From: Dokdonella sp.
GTDB taxonomy: Bacteria > Pseudomonadota > Gammaproteobacteria > Xanthomonadales > Rhodanobacteraceae
Assembly: GCA_023228465.1 (NCBI GenBank)
Contig: JALOBC010000022.1
Coordinates: forward strand, 1-42,328
DNA length: 42,328 nt
Direction of reading: 5' to 3'
Shown: positions 11,047-20,904 of the stretch, in pieces
Layout: each line of letters starts with the position of its first letter
Numbering within the stretch: the stretch's first letter is position 1
Made by a program: the position numbers and the translations under genes
The notes under the pieces: generated by a model
Seen by the model: the letters and a program-made list of their open reading frames with translations, nothing else
Told to the model about the DNA's origin: nothing
The model's database searches: none

Positions 11047-11829
11047 CTATTTTCCGGGCGGCACCCGGATCGGTCCGACCTCGACTTTCTCCTTGGGATC
11101 AGGCAGCCAATGGTTGTCTTGCCATTGCCAATACTGTTCTGGTTGCCAGTACTTATCGGCATAATAGAGAACACCTTCGGTGTCGTCAGTTTGGCCAGTG
11201 GAATGATTAACCTGTTTTACGATCAAAGCGCCCACGTGACCGGTGCGGCTGCCGGTGATCTGCCTGCGGGCGAGCAACAGCGCCTTTTCTTCGCGGCGCT
11301 TGGCGACATCATCCGCATATTCGTCGAAGATGGCCTGGCCCTTCGCAACTGCCGCACGTCGCTGATCGGCATCCAGTTCGCTCCAGAACTTCTCGCGCGT
11401 CGCCACGAAGACCGGGTAGCCACGCTCGGCGGAAAGATCGGCCCAGGCGTAGGCCATCACGGGGTCCGCCGGCACGCCATCTCCATTCCAGAGCATCTGC
11501 GCGATCATCGCCTGCGAGGGCTTGTCGGCGTATTTGGCGGCCCGCTGGAATGCCTTCATGGCCTCGGCGTGGCGTCCCCGCACGTAGTCGCGAACGCCTT
11601 GGCGACGCCAGTAGAGATCGGGATGCGCCGCGATGAACGAGTCCCGGTGGATGAAGGTCGGGTTGTCGTCGGCGAGCACAGAGAGCGAAGCGAGAAGCAG
11701 GGCTGACAGGATGAAAGTCCATGGCCAGCGTCTGCGATGCCGTTGGCTGCGGCAACGTCCGCCGGATTCCACGCCCGCTCCACGCCACATGTGCTCGACA
11801 GCAGGATGATCGCGTGGGGTCTTATCCAT
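11047..11829 (-). CDS. Exported protein of unknown function, paralog B of three
   Basis: A 260-residue homolog of the proteins at 9252-9962 and 11903-12610. Shared blocks are AAHPDLYWRRQGVRDYVRG, AEAMKAFQRAAKYADKPSQ, AMIAQMLWNGDGVPADPVM, AYAWADLSAERGYP, GQAIFDEYADDVAKRREE, ITGSRTGHVG and a C-terminal YYADKYWQPEQYWQWQD followed by VEVGPIRVPP. A hydrophobic export segment lies about residues 39-57 (TFILSALLLASLSVLA), preceded by an unusually long basic leader, so the true start may be downstream of 11829, for example ATG at 11790; neither has a strong ribosome binding site. It lies 73 bp downstream of paralog C, in the same direction, so the pair may be co-transcribed. Function unknown. Confidence 0.75.
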   Translation of the reverse strand: MDKTPRDHPAVEHMWRGAGVESGGRCRSQRHRRRWPWTFILSALLLASLSVLADDNPTFIHRDSFIAAHPDLYWRRQGVRDYVRGRHAEAMKAFQRAAKYADKPSQAMIAQMLWNGDGVPADPVMAYAWADLSAERGYPVFVATREKFWSELDADQRRAAVAKGQAIFDEYADDVAKRREEKALLLARRQITGSRTGHVGALIVKQVNHSTGQTDDTEGVLYYADKYWQPEQYWQWQDNHWLPDPKEKVEVGPIRVPPGK

Positions 11830-11902
11830 GGAATCTACACCTGCGCATTGTCGTAGGCTGTCCAGACAGGCTGTGGATCTGCCAGGCCGGACAACTTGCC
11901 GG

Positions 11903-12610
11903 TCATGGTTTTGGCGGCAATTGCAACGGCCCGACTTCGACCTTGCCTTCGGGGAGTCGTTCGAAGGTGCTGTCCTGCCATTCCCAGTAAAGTTCCGGCT
12001 TCCAGTATTTGTCGGCGTAGAAGAGCGCGCCATCGATACTGGCAAAGGTTCCGTCCGGAAGCTGCTGGCTGACCATCAGCGTGCCAACGTGGCCGGTGCG
12101 GCTGCCGGTAATGCTGCGGCGCGCGTGCAACATGGCGCCTGCCGCGCGCCGCTTGGCAACCTTGTCGCCGTACTCGTCGAAGATGGCCTGTCCGGCTTCA
12201 ACGGCCGCACGTTGCTGCGCCGCGTTCAGCGCATGCCAGAACCGTTCGCGGGTGGCAATGAACTCCGGATACCCGCGCTCCGCGGCGAGATCCGCCCAGA
12301 CGTAGGCCATCACGCGATCAACCGCCACGCCATCGCCGTTCCAGAGCATCTGGGCGATCATCGCCTGGGAAGGCTTGTCGGCATAACGGGCCGCACGGCG
12401 AAAGGCGGACAGGGCTTCGGCGAACCGATCCTGTTTGTAGGCGCGCACGCCGGCACGGCGCCAGAACATGTCCGGATGGCCTTCGATGAACGAATTGAAC
12501 TGGGTGAAGGAAGGCGCTTCCTCACGGGCGTGGGCATTTCCGCTGCCAAGCCCGAAGGCGGCAACGAGCGCAAGGCTCAACGAAAGTCGCGACAACGCAG
12601 GTTTCGGCAT
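11903..12610 (-). CDS. Exported protein of unknown function, paralog C of three
   Basis: A 235-residue member of the same three-gene family, with a signal peptide at residues about 8-28 (LSLALVAAFGLGSGNAHA). Conserved blocks match the other two: EGHPDMFWRRAGVRAYKQD, ALSAFRRAARYADKPSQ, AMIAQMLWNGDGVAVD, YVWADLAAERGYPEFIATRE, GQAIFDEYGDKVAKRR, ITGSRTGHVG and YADKYWKPELYWEWQD. ATG at 12610 is favoured over an in-frame ATG at 12625 because GGAGGGA sits five bases before it. The block SQAMIAQMLWNGDG is identical in all three proteins, a sign of strong constraint or recent duplication. It is divergent from holA. Confidence 0.78.
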   Translation of the reverse strand: MPKPALSRLSLSLALVAAFGLGSGNAHAREEAPSFTQFNSFIEGHPDMFWRRAGVRAYKQDRFAEALSAFRRAARYADKPSQAMIAQMLWNGDGVAVDRVMAYVWADLAAERGYPEFIATRERFWHALNAAQQRAAVEAGQAIFDEYGDKVAKRRAAGAMLHARRSITGSRTGHVGTLMVSQQLPDGTFASIDGALFYADKYWKPELYWEWQDSTFERLPEGKVEVGPLQLPPKP

Positions 12611-12792
12611 GGTGTCCCTCCACACGGTTGGCTTGTCATGGTCGAGGGTTCATCGCTCTTGCTTCTACCTACTGCGTTGCGTTGTGTGTGTCAAGTGCTG
12701 GCGAGTCGACCACGGTCGTTCGTGAAAGCACGCGCAACTGGCCCCGCAACGTGCGCCAGCGCCCGATGGCGGCGAATCCGTACAATGCCCCG

Positions 12793-13815
12793 ATGGCCAT
12801 CCCGCTTTCCGTGCTTCACAAGCAGCTCGCCGCCGGTGAGCTCAAGCCCGCCTATCTCATTGCCGGCGCCGAGCCGCTGCTGGTCATCGAGGCGGCCGAT
12901 GCCTTGCGCGCGCGGGCGAAGGAACTGGGCTACCTGGAACGCGACGTGCTCGATGTGGAAGCGAACTTCGACTGGAACCGACTCGGCAACGCCGGGCGCG
13001 AACTGTCGCTGTTCGCCAGCCGCAAGCTGATCGACCTGCGCCTGCCGACCGGGCGGCCGGGCAAGGAAGGCAGCGCGGCCATCCTCGAATTCTGTGCCGA
13101 TCCGCCGCCCGACACCGTGCTGCTGGTGACCACCGGCGAGTGGAGCAGGAAGCACGAAACGAGCTGGAGCGCGGGGATCGAGAAGGTCGGCGCCGCCGCC
13201 GTGGCCTGGCCGCTCAAGGTGGAAGAACTGCCCGGCTGGATCGGCAAGCGCATGGCCAGTCGCGGCCTCAAGGCCACGCCCGAGGCTATCCGCTTCCTTG
13301 CCGAGCGGGTGGAAGGCAACCTGCTGGCGGCCGCGCAGGAGATCGACAAGCTGGCCCTGCTGCACGCGGGTGCCACGCTGGACGCGGGCATGCTGGAAGC
13401 GAGCGTCGCCGATGATGCGCGCTACGACGTGTTCCGCCTGGCCGACGCCGCCATCGGCGGCGATGCCGCCCGCGCCCTGCACATCGTCGCCGGCCTGCGC
13501 GAGGAGGGCGAGGAAATCATCCCGCTGCTGGGCTGGATGCTGACCCAGCTCCGCCTGCTGCTGCGCCTGGCGTCCGCCGGCGGCAATCTCGCGCAGGCGC
13601 TGCGTAGCGAACGCATCTGGCCGGCCGCGCGCGAAGCCCTGTTCCGTCACGCCCTCAAGGCCGGCGATCGCGCGCACTGGGAGCGCTGCCTCGCCCAGGC
13701 CGGGCGCATCGACGCCATGGCCAAGGGGCGCCCGCCCGGCGATGCCTGGCGTGAGCTCGAACGCCTGGTTGCCGCGATCGCCGCGCCGCGCCAGGCCGGC
13801 GAGCTCATCGCATGA
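12793..13815 (+). CDS. holA: DNA polymerase III delta subunit
   Basis: A 340-residue clamp-loader delta subunit, close to the 343 residues of E. coli HolA. The N-terminus (AIPLSVLHKQLAAGELKPAY followed by LIAGAEPLLV) matches the family, then come DWNRL, a RKLIDLRLP segment and a helical middle with ATPEAIRFLAERVEGNLLAA. The C-terminal collar domain contains LLGWMLTQLRLLLRLA. It opens the beta clamp during replication. The ATG at 12793 fits family alignment; ATG at 12766 would add nine residues. No good ribosome binding site is seen for either. The stop overlaps the nadD start as ATGA, so the two are translationally coupled. Confidence 0.95.
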   Translation: MAIPLSVLHKQLAAGELKPAYLIAGAEPLLVIEAADALRARAKELGYLERDVLDVEANFDWNRLGNAGRELSLFASRKLIDLRLPTGRPGKEGSAAILEFCADPPPDTVLLVTTGEWSRKHETSWSAGIEKVGAAAVAWPLKVEELPGWIGKRMASRGLKATPEAIRFLAERVEGNLLAAAQEIDKLALLHAGATLDAGMLEASVADDARYDVFRLADAAIGGDAARALHIVAGLREEGEEIIPLLGWMLTQLRLLLRLASAGGNLAQALRSERIWPAAREALFRHALKAGDRAHWERCLAQAGRIDAMAKGRPPGDAWRELERLVAAIAAPRQAGELIA

Positions 13816-14504
13816 GCGGCCCGCGCCCGCTGGCGATCCTCGGCGGCACCTTCGACCCCATCCACAACGCGCACCTGCGCGTGGCCTGGGAAGCCGCCGA
13901 ATACCTGGATGCCGAAGTCCGCCTGGTGCCGGCCAACATGCCCCCGCACCGAGACCCGCCGGTCGCCAGCGCCGGCGCGCGCGTCGCCATGCTGCGCGCC
14001 GCCCTCGCCGGCCAGGCACGGCTGCTGCTCGACACGCGGGAACTCGAGCGCGAGGGCCCCTCATACACCGTCGATACCCTGTCCGGCTTGCGCGCGGAAG
14101 TCGGCGCGGATCGCCCGATCGTGCTGCTGGTCGGCGCCGACGCATTCGCCGGACTGCCGGCCTGGCACCGCTGGCAGGACCTCTTCGAACTGGCCCACAT
14201 CGGCATCCTGAACCGCCCCGGCAACGAGTCACCGCTGCCGACCGACCTGCGCATCAAGATCGCCTCGCGGCGCAGCCACGACCCGCGCGCCCTCACCGAA
14301 TCGGCCGCCGGCCGGGTGCTGCAGATCCCGGTCACGCCGCTGGAGATTTCCGCCAGCCACATTCGCACACTGCTTGCCGATGACCGCGATCCGCGTTGGC
14401 TGGTACCTGACGCGCTGCTGGCCGACCCGGCGTTGCTGGCGCCGTATCGCACGGCGCCGCGCTCGGTGAACCGCCCCGGGTTTTCCGGAGGCTCCAACCT
14501 TTGA
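13812..14504 (+). CDS. nadD: Nicotinate-nucleotide adenylyltransferase, C-terminus rewritten by an IS
   Basis: A 230-residue enzyme that adenylates nicotinate mononucleotide in NAD synthesis. The nucleotidyltransferase signature GGTFDPIHNAHLR lies at residues 11-23 and the second, ISASHIRTLLADD, at about residues 178-190. Substrate-binding MPPHR is present. The native-looking end is LLAPYRTAPRS; from base 14467 the frame runs into the left end of an IS3-type element, which adds the residues VNRPGFSGGSNL and the stop codon. Because the core fold is complete, the enzyme should still work. The start is the ATGA overlap with holA. Normally rsfS would follow directly, but here it is 2.7 kb away. 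Confidence 0.93.
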   Translation: MSGPRPLAILGGTFDPIHNAHLRVAWEAAEYLDAEVRLVPANMPPHRDPPVASAGARVAMLRAALAGQARLLLDTRELEREGPSYTVDTLSGLRAEVGADRPIVLLVGADAFAGLPAWHRWQDLFELAHIGILNRPGNESPLPTDLRIKIASRRSHDPRALTESAAGRVLQIPVTPLEISASHIRTLLADDRDPRWLVPDALLADPALLAPYRTAPRSVNRPGFSGGSNL

Positions 14505-14564
14505 GAGGATTGGAGCATGAACACAGAGAAGCGGTACTCACCTGAGGTACGGGAGCGAGCGGTT
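14467..14564 (+). mobile_element. Remnant of an IS3-family element, left end and start of orfA
   Basis: From 14467 the sequence reads TGAACCGCCCCGGGTTTTCC then GGAGGCTCC, a terminal inverted repeat of the type found in IS3-family elements. A ribosome binding site (GAGGATTGGAG) and an ATG at 14517 follow. The encoded start, MNTEKRYSPEVRERAV, is the typical N-terminus of an IS3-family OrfA. Similarity stops after base 14564, where the usual RMV continuation is replaced by HNGIIPL. The right end and orfB are not in the window. Recognition is from memory of the family. Confidence 0.75.
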
Positions 14565-14609
14565 CACAACGGGATAATCCCACTCCGCCCTTGGGCGCCG
14601 GTGCCCTAG
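14517..14609 (+). pseudogene. Truncated IS3 orfA
   Basis: Thirty codons remain of an OrfA that is normally about 90-110 residues. The first 16 residues (MNTEKRYSPEVRERAV) are transposase-like helix-turn-helix sequence; the last 14 are unrelated and end at TAG 14607-14609. The helix-turn-helix is incomplete, so no function is expected. Confidence 0.65.
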
Positions 14610-14950
14610 CAGCGTTCCCTCTTGCGTGATGCACGGGCCTTGGTACCCACGAATCTTGCAGGCGCGCATGAGCCCTTGCGCCGCATTGTGACCTGACCGC
14701 GCCTGCAGGCGCGCGGATTGCCGCAGGCCGTTGAGTGAAGGTCGCCTACGAAAGCCAATCTCTTGGAAGCGACGGCCGAATCCGGCGGACTGGCGCTGCA
14801 AGGATATCGCCTGGCAATCGCGGAAGCGGCTCCCGATGCTTTCGGAAGTTGCGATCCGGCCGTACTTGGCCACCTTTGCGCGGTTGCACCGTGAGGGTTG
14901 GCGCTCATGGTGCGGTGATCGGCTCTTGCCCTGTCTGTTCGCGGGGACCC
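14565..14950. other. Unassigned 386-bp stretch between IS remnant and helicase gene
   Basis: No gene, RNA or repeat family was recognised here. A leftward open frame at 14538-14873 and an overlapping one at 14606-14908 have compositions unlike neighbouring proteins and match nothing I know. CGCGCCTGCAGGCGCG at 14699-14714 is a near-perfect palindrome. The stretch may be debris of the insertion or deletion event that removed most of the IS element. Confidence 0.4.
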
Positions 14951-17047
<2,097 letters not shown>

Positions 17048-17174
17048 GCGTGGAAGGCGGAGTGACCGCAATGGGAGGCAACCGATGATTCTAGCGCGTC
17101 GGACTGTACGGGCGCCGTATGGCGCGCAACATGCACGTGTGCGGGCGGGGCATGTAAGCCCGCGGGGCTGCACC

Positions 17175-17180
17175 TATACT
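17175..17180 (+). promoter_or_regulatory. Possible -10 box for rsfS
   Basis: TATACT lies 23-28 bases before the rsfS ATG and would place transcription start near 17187. No convincing -35 box sits 17 bases upstream, so this is a weak call based mainly on the AT-rich hexamer in very GC-rich DNA. A separate promoter would make sense because rsfS has been cut off from nadD. Confidence 0.35.
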
Positions 17181-17202
17181 GTATCCGCGCCGCCGTGGCG
17201 CA

Positions 17203-17976
17203 ATGACCAGAGGTCACCTCCGCTTGGCCACATCCAGGACCAGCGCCCGGCCGCCCAGCGCCGGCAGCGCAAGCAGTGAATCCCCCGCCACCAGGACGGG
17301 TCCCGCCGCGAAGAAGGCTGTCGCGAAGCAGGCTGTCGCGAAACAGGCGACGACGAAGAAGGCGGCAGTAGTGAAGAAGGCGGCCGCGCCGACAAAGGTC
17401 GCAGCGAAGAAGGCCGCACCGACCAGGGTTGCGGCGAAGAAGGCCGTGCCCACGAAGGCTGCAGCCAGGAAGGCCGTCGCCAGCAAGGCCGCGCCGAAGA
17501 AGACGCCTGCCAGGCAGGTTCCTGCGAGCAAGGCCGCGCCAAAGACGCTTGCCGCCTCGCGTGCGCCCGCCGGCACACCGCGCCCGCGCCCGCGCCGCAA
17601 GGTCGAGCCGGATGCGGCTGCGCGCCTGCAGGCAGTGGTGCGTGGCGCGCTGGACGACCTCAAGGCACGCGACATCACCGAGATCGACGTGCGCGGCAAG
17701 AGCAGCGTGACCGACCTGATGGTGATCGCCAGTGGCACCTCCTCGCGGCATGTCAAATCCATTGCCGACGAGGTGGTCAGGAAGGCCAAGCAGGCCGGTC
17801 TGCCGCCCCTGGGCGTCGAGGGCCAGCGCGAGGCCGAGTGGGTGCTGGTGGATCTGGGCGACGTCGTGGTGCACGTGATGTTGCCGCGCGTGCGCGACTT
17901 CTACGGGCTGGAGCGCCTGTGGGGCGTGGGCGACGCCGAGGACAGCGAGGCCGACGCCGGCATGCTTGTCGGCTAG
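17203..17976 (+). CDS. rsfS: Ribosomal silencing factor RsfS with H1-like N-terminal extension
   Basis: A 257-residue protein, about twice the usual 105-140. Residues about 134-250 are a standard RsfS/Iojap domain ([20 protein letters not shown], then [40 protein letters not shown] and ERLW), which binds uL14 and blocks subunit joining. Residues about 34-125 are almost only Lys, Ala, Pro, Thr, Val and Arg in repeats such as KKAAAPTK and [10 protein letters not shown], resembling histone H1 or AlgP/Hc1-like tails. ATG 17203 is the only in-frame ATG before the domain; GTG codons inside the repeat could give shorter forms. The extension probably binds nucleic acid, which is inference. rlmH follows, 28 bp after the stop. 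Confidence 0.9.
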   Translation: MTRGHLRLATSRTSARPPSAGSASSESPATRTGPAAKKAVAKQAVAKQATTKKAAVVKKAAAPTKVAAKKAAPTRVAAKKAVPTKAAARKAVASKAAPKKTPARQVPASKAAPKTLAASRAPAGTPRPRPRRKVEPDAAARLQAVVRGALDDLKARDITEIDVRGKSSVTDLMVIASGTSSRHVKSIADEVVRKAKQAGLPPLGVEGQREAEWVLVDLGDVVVHVMLPRVRDFYGLERLWGVGDAEDSEADAGMLVG

Positions 17977-18004
17977 TGGCGGCAGCCGGCGCCGGAGCAC
18001 GCGG

Positions 18005-18475
18005 GTGAAGGCGCGCCTGATCGCGGTCGGCGAACGCATGCCCGCGTGGATCGCCACGGGTCTTGCCGAATACCGCAAGCGCCTGTCACACGACTTGCCG
18101 CTCGAACTGGTGGAACTTGCACCGGGCGCGCGCGGCAAGGGGCGCGATGTGGCGCGCGCCATCGCCGACGAGGGTGCGGCGGTGCTCGCAGCGCTGGGCA
18201 GGGACGTGCAGGTAATCGCGCTCGATGGACGCGGCAAGCCCTGGTCGAGCGGACAGCTTGCGCAGGAACTTGCCCGTTGGCGCATGGGTGGGCGGGATCT
18301 CGCCTTCCTCATCGGCGGTCCCGATGGACACGCCGATGCGGTGCTCGCCCGTGCCGACCAGCGCTGGTCGCTCGGCCCGCTGACCCTGCCGCACATGCTG
18401 GTACGGCTCGTGGTGGCCGAGCAGCTCTACCGCGCCGCCAGTCAACTGGCGGGCCACCCCTACCACCGTGCCTGA
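18005..18475 (+). CDS. rlmH: 23S rRNA pseudouridine-1915 N3-methyltransferase
   Basis: A 156-residue SPOUT methyltransferase that modifies pseudouridine 1915 in helix 69 of 23S rRNA. Family motifs are ARLIAVGERMPAW at the start, KPWSSGQLA, FLIGGPDGHADAV (cofactor knot) and the C-terminal LVVAEQLYRAASQLAGHPYH. The GTG at 18005 was chosen because the protein then aligns with the E. coli enzyme from its second residue and has GGAG nine bases upstream. An ATG at 17966 in the same frame lies inside rsfS and would add 13 unrelated residues. The gene follows rsfS closely, as in most proteobacteria. Confidence 0.95.
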   Translation: MKARLIAVGERMPAWIATGLAEYRKRLSHDLPLELVELAPGARGKGRDVARAIADEGAAVLAALGRDVQVIALDGRGKPWSSGQLAQELARWRMGGRDLAFLIGGPDGHADAVLARADQRWSLGPLTLPHMLVRLVVAEQLYRAASQLAGHPYHRA

Positions 18476-18486
18476 GGGCGCTGCGC

Positions 18487-19014
18487 TCAGGGTGCCAGCG
18501 AGAAGCCGACCAGCAGCATGGTTTCACCCAGGTTGGGTTCGTGGAAGCCGGCATTGGAGACGTGGCGCAGGGCGACACTGAGGCGCTCGCCTTGCCAGCC
18601 GAACGTGCTGATGAACTCGTAGCCGCTGCTCAGGGCGACGGTGCGTCCGCGCTGCAGTGCCGGCTGGAAGGAGAAGAACCAGGCGTGGTGCGGATCGCCG
18701 GTGTTGCCGTAGCGCAGGCGTGCGCCGGCGGCAGCCAGCCAGACGGATTCACGCGGGGTGTAGCCGCGTTCGTCATGACCTGTGACGTTGCGGCCATCTA
18801 TCCATCCAAGCGAGAAGTCCGGTGCCCAGGTGAAGCGACTGGCGCCGAGCGGATGTTCGGCCAGCACGCTTTCCAGGAAGACCGCTGGAGTCGCTTCCTC
18901 ATCCATGAAACTCGCGCCTGCCTGGATGCCGAGCAATGGCGCGGCAGCCGCCGGCGCGCCCATCGCAAGGCCGGCCAGCAGACCGGCGACCGTGAAAGGA
19001 CGGAAGGCTTGCAT
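18487..19014 (-). CDS. PagL-like lipid A 3-O-deacylase (acyloxyacyl hydrolase family)
   Basis: A 175-residue outer-membrane beta-barrel enzyme candidate. The signal peptide is residues 1-22 (AGLLAGLAMGAPAAAA). The C-terminal segment SVALRHVSNAGFHEPNLGE carries the PagL catalytic triad pattern: His and Ser in HxSNAG and Glu 13 residues after the His; the final residues LLVGFSLAP end like a barrel strand. PagL removes the 3-position acyl chain of lipid A and so tunes endotoxin. The start at 19014 is favoured by AAGGAGG six bases upstream; an ATG at 19062 would add 16 residues. It converges with rlmH. Confidence 0.8.
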   Translation of the reverse strand: MQAFRPFTVAGLLAGLAMGAPAAAAPLLGIQAGASFMDEEATPAVFLESVLAEHPLGASRFTWAPDFSLGWIDGRNVTGHDERGYTPRESVWLAAAGARLRYGNTGDPHHAWFFSFQPALQRGRTVALSSGYEFISTFGWQGERLSVALRHVSNAGFHEPNLGETMLLVGFSLAP

Positions 19015-19135
19015 GTGACCTCCTTGGCGCGTAGCGCCTCGCACAGCGCATATGGGGTACAACGCAAGGAACCGAAGGTGCGTGGGTGACTGGCGGGCGT
19101 GCCGGGACAGCCCGCGTTTCGATTTCCCGTTCCGG

Positions 19136-20518
19136 TCAACACTCGATCACGTTCACCGCCAGTCCGCCGCGACTGGTTTCCTTGTACTTGTCCTTCATGT
19201 CGCGGCCGGTCTCGCGCATGGTCCTGATGACCTTGTCCAGCGATACATGGTGCTTGCCGTCGCTTTTCATGGCCATGCGCTGCGCGTTGATCGCCTTGAC
19301 CGAACCCATCGCATTGCGCTCGATGCAGGGAATCTGCACCAGCCCGCCGATCGGATCGCAGGTGAGGCCGAGGTTGTGTTCCATGCCGATTTCCGCGGCC
19401 ATTTCGACCTGCAGCATGCTGCCGCCGAGCGCCGCGACCAGGCCGCCGGCGGCCATCGAGCAGGCCACGCCCACTTCTCCCTGGCAGCCGACCTCGGCGC
19501 CTGAAATCGAGGCGTTTTCCTTGTAGAGGATGCCGATCGCCCCGGCGGTGAGCAGGAAATCCAGGATGCCGGCCTGGCTGGCGGTGGGGCAGAAGCGCGC
19601 GTAATAGTGGAGCACCGCAGGCAGGATGCCGGCGGCGCCATTGGTCGGCGCGGTCACCACCCGGCCACCCGCGGCGTTCTCCTCGTTGACGGCCAGCGCA
19701 TACAGGTTCACCCAATCGAGGATGGTCAGCGGATCGCGCAGCGCAGCTTCGGGGCGGTCGCGCAGTTCCGCGAACAGCTCCGGTGCACGCCGGCGCACGT
19801 GCAGGCCGCCGGGCAGGGTGCCGCCATGGCGCATGCCGCGCGCGACGCAGCCCTGCATGGCCCGCCAGATGGCCAGCAGGCCGCTGTGGATCTCGGTTTC
19901 ACTGCGCCAGGACTTCTCGTTCTCCAGCATGAGGGCGGCAATGGTAAGACCTGTGCGCGCACAGATCTCCAGGAGTTCGTCGCCACTCCTGAAGGGGTAG
20001 GCCAGCGGTGTGGTGTCGGCGACGATGCGGTCTTCGGAGGCCTCGTCGGCGTTGACGACGAAGCCGCCGCCGACCGAGTAGTAGTCGCGCGTGGCCAGCT
20101 CGTGGCCGGCGGCGTCGAAGGCCGAGAAGCGCATGCCGTTGGGGTGGTGCGGCAGTTTCTGGCGCTTGTTGAAGATCAGGTCGGTCTTCTCGTCGAAGGG
20201 GATCTCGCAGCGGCCGTGCAGCCGGAGGCTGCCGCTGCTGCGGATGCGCTCGAGTCGCTCGGGGATGGAATCCGGATCGATGCGATCCGGCCACTCGCCT
20301 TCGAAGCCGCACAGCACGGCCTTGTCGGTGCCATGGCCACGGCCGGTCAGGGCGAGTGACCCGAACAGCTCGCAGCGCACCCGCGCCACGCGCCCGAGCA
20401 CGCCGCCTTCGGCCAGCCAGCGCTCGCAGAAGCGCGCCGCGGCGCGCATCGGCCCGACCGTGTGCGAGGAGGAGGGGCCGATGCCGATCTTGAAGATGTC
20501 GAACACGCTGACGGACAT
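19136..20518 (-). CDS. sdaA: L-serine dehydratase, iron-sulfur type
   Basis: A 460-residue single-chain enzyme that converts L-serine to pyruvate and ammonia using a 4Fe-4S cluster. The N-terminal beta domain shows [20 protein letters not shown], and the C-terminal alpha domain shows [17 protein letters not shown] and [18 protein letters not shown]. Cluster cysteines are expected in [10 protein letters not shown] and in [14 protein letters not shown]. The C-terminal [12 protein letters not shown], with its final Cys, is typical: in studied enzymes it folds into the active site. No strong ribosome binding site is seen before ATG 20518; an in-frame upstream ATG at 20581 seems less likely. It is divergent from the glutaredoxin-like gene. 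Confidence 0.95.
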   Translation of the reverse strand: MSVSVFDIFKIGIGPSSSHTVGPMRAAARFCERWLAEGGVLGRVARVRCELFGSLALTGRGHGTDKAVLCGFEGEWPDRIDPDSIPERLERIRSSGSLRLHGRCEIPFDEKTDLIFNKRQKLPHHPNGMRFSAFDAAGHELATRDYYSVGGGFVVNADEASEDRIVADTTPLAYPFRSGDELLEICARTGLTIAALMLENEKSWRSETEIHSGLLAIWRAMQGCVARGMRHGGTLPGGLHVRRRAPELFAELRDRPEAALRDPLTILDWVNLYALAVNEENAAGGRVVTAPTNGAAGILPAVLHYYARFCPTASQAGILDFLLTAGAIGILYKENASISGAEVGCQGEVGVACSMAAGGLVAALGGSMLQVEMAAEIGMEHNLGLTCDPIGGLVQIPCIERNAMGSVKAINAQRMAMKSDGKHHVSLDKVIRTMRETGRDMKDKYKETSRGGLAVNVIEC

Positions 20519-20573
20519 GGGAGGTCGCACAGGAAGGGTTGCGGCTATTCTACGCATCCGCAAACCTGCAGCC

Positions 20574-20813
20574 ATGCGCATGCGCCTTGTCCTGTTCCAG
20601 CGTGACGATTGCCCCTTGTGCGACCAGGCACTGGCCGTGCTGGCGGCGGCGCGCGCGCCGGAGTTCGAAAGCGCATGGATCGATGACGATGCGTCGTTGG
20701 AGGCCCGCTATGGCGATCGCGTGCCGGTATTGCGCGAAGCCGATTCCGGGCGCGAGCTGGACTGGCCGTTCGCGCCCGCCGCGCTGCGTACCTGGCTGGA
20801 TGCGCTGGGCTGA
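20574..20813 (+). CDS. Small glutaredoxin-like protein (DUF836 type)
   Basis: A 79-residue thioredoxin-fold protein. The N-terminus [20 protein letters not shown] has the active-site CPLC and helix, and RVPVLRE carries the cis-proline; the C-terminal helix is [16 protein letters not shown]. This is the size and motif pattern of the glutaredoxin-family DUF836 proteins, whose partners are unknown. A second ATG two codons later could equally be used. It shares a 55-bp divergent region with sdaA. Confidence 0.8.
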   Translation: MRMRLVLFQRDDCPLCDQALAVLAAARAPEFESAWIDDDASLEARYGDRVPVLREADSGRELDWPFAPAALRTWLDALG

Positions 20814-20814
20814 G

Positions 20815-20843
20815 CGGGCCCGGCGCGCCGTGCTGCGGGCCCG
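20815..20843. terminator. Possible hairpin after the glutaredoxin-like gene
   Basis: Two copies of CGGGCCCG (20815-20822 and 20836-20843) can pair across a 13-base loop. There is no T-run. It lies just past the stop codon and before the sigma factor gene, so a weak terminator is possible. Confidence 0.25.
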
Positions 20844-20904
20844 GTACGGATCAGGGTTCACCCGAACCAGGGGACGCGGGGCGCCGGAGCGCTAAACTGC
20901 TCGC

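Noticed and set aside
14538-14908. Leftward small open frames between the IS remnant and the helicase gene
   Set aside because: They match no family, overlap the IS remnant, and have no ribosome binding site.
17203-17500. CRISPR or tandem-repeat array at the repeated GAAGAAGGC sequences
   Set aside because: The repeats are short, uneven and in frame, and encode the Lys/Ala tail of RsfS; there are no regular spacers.
17966-18004. An ATG start for rlmH inside rsfS
   Set aside because: It would add 13 residues absent from the family; the GTG at 18005 aligns with known RlmH and has a GGAG signal.
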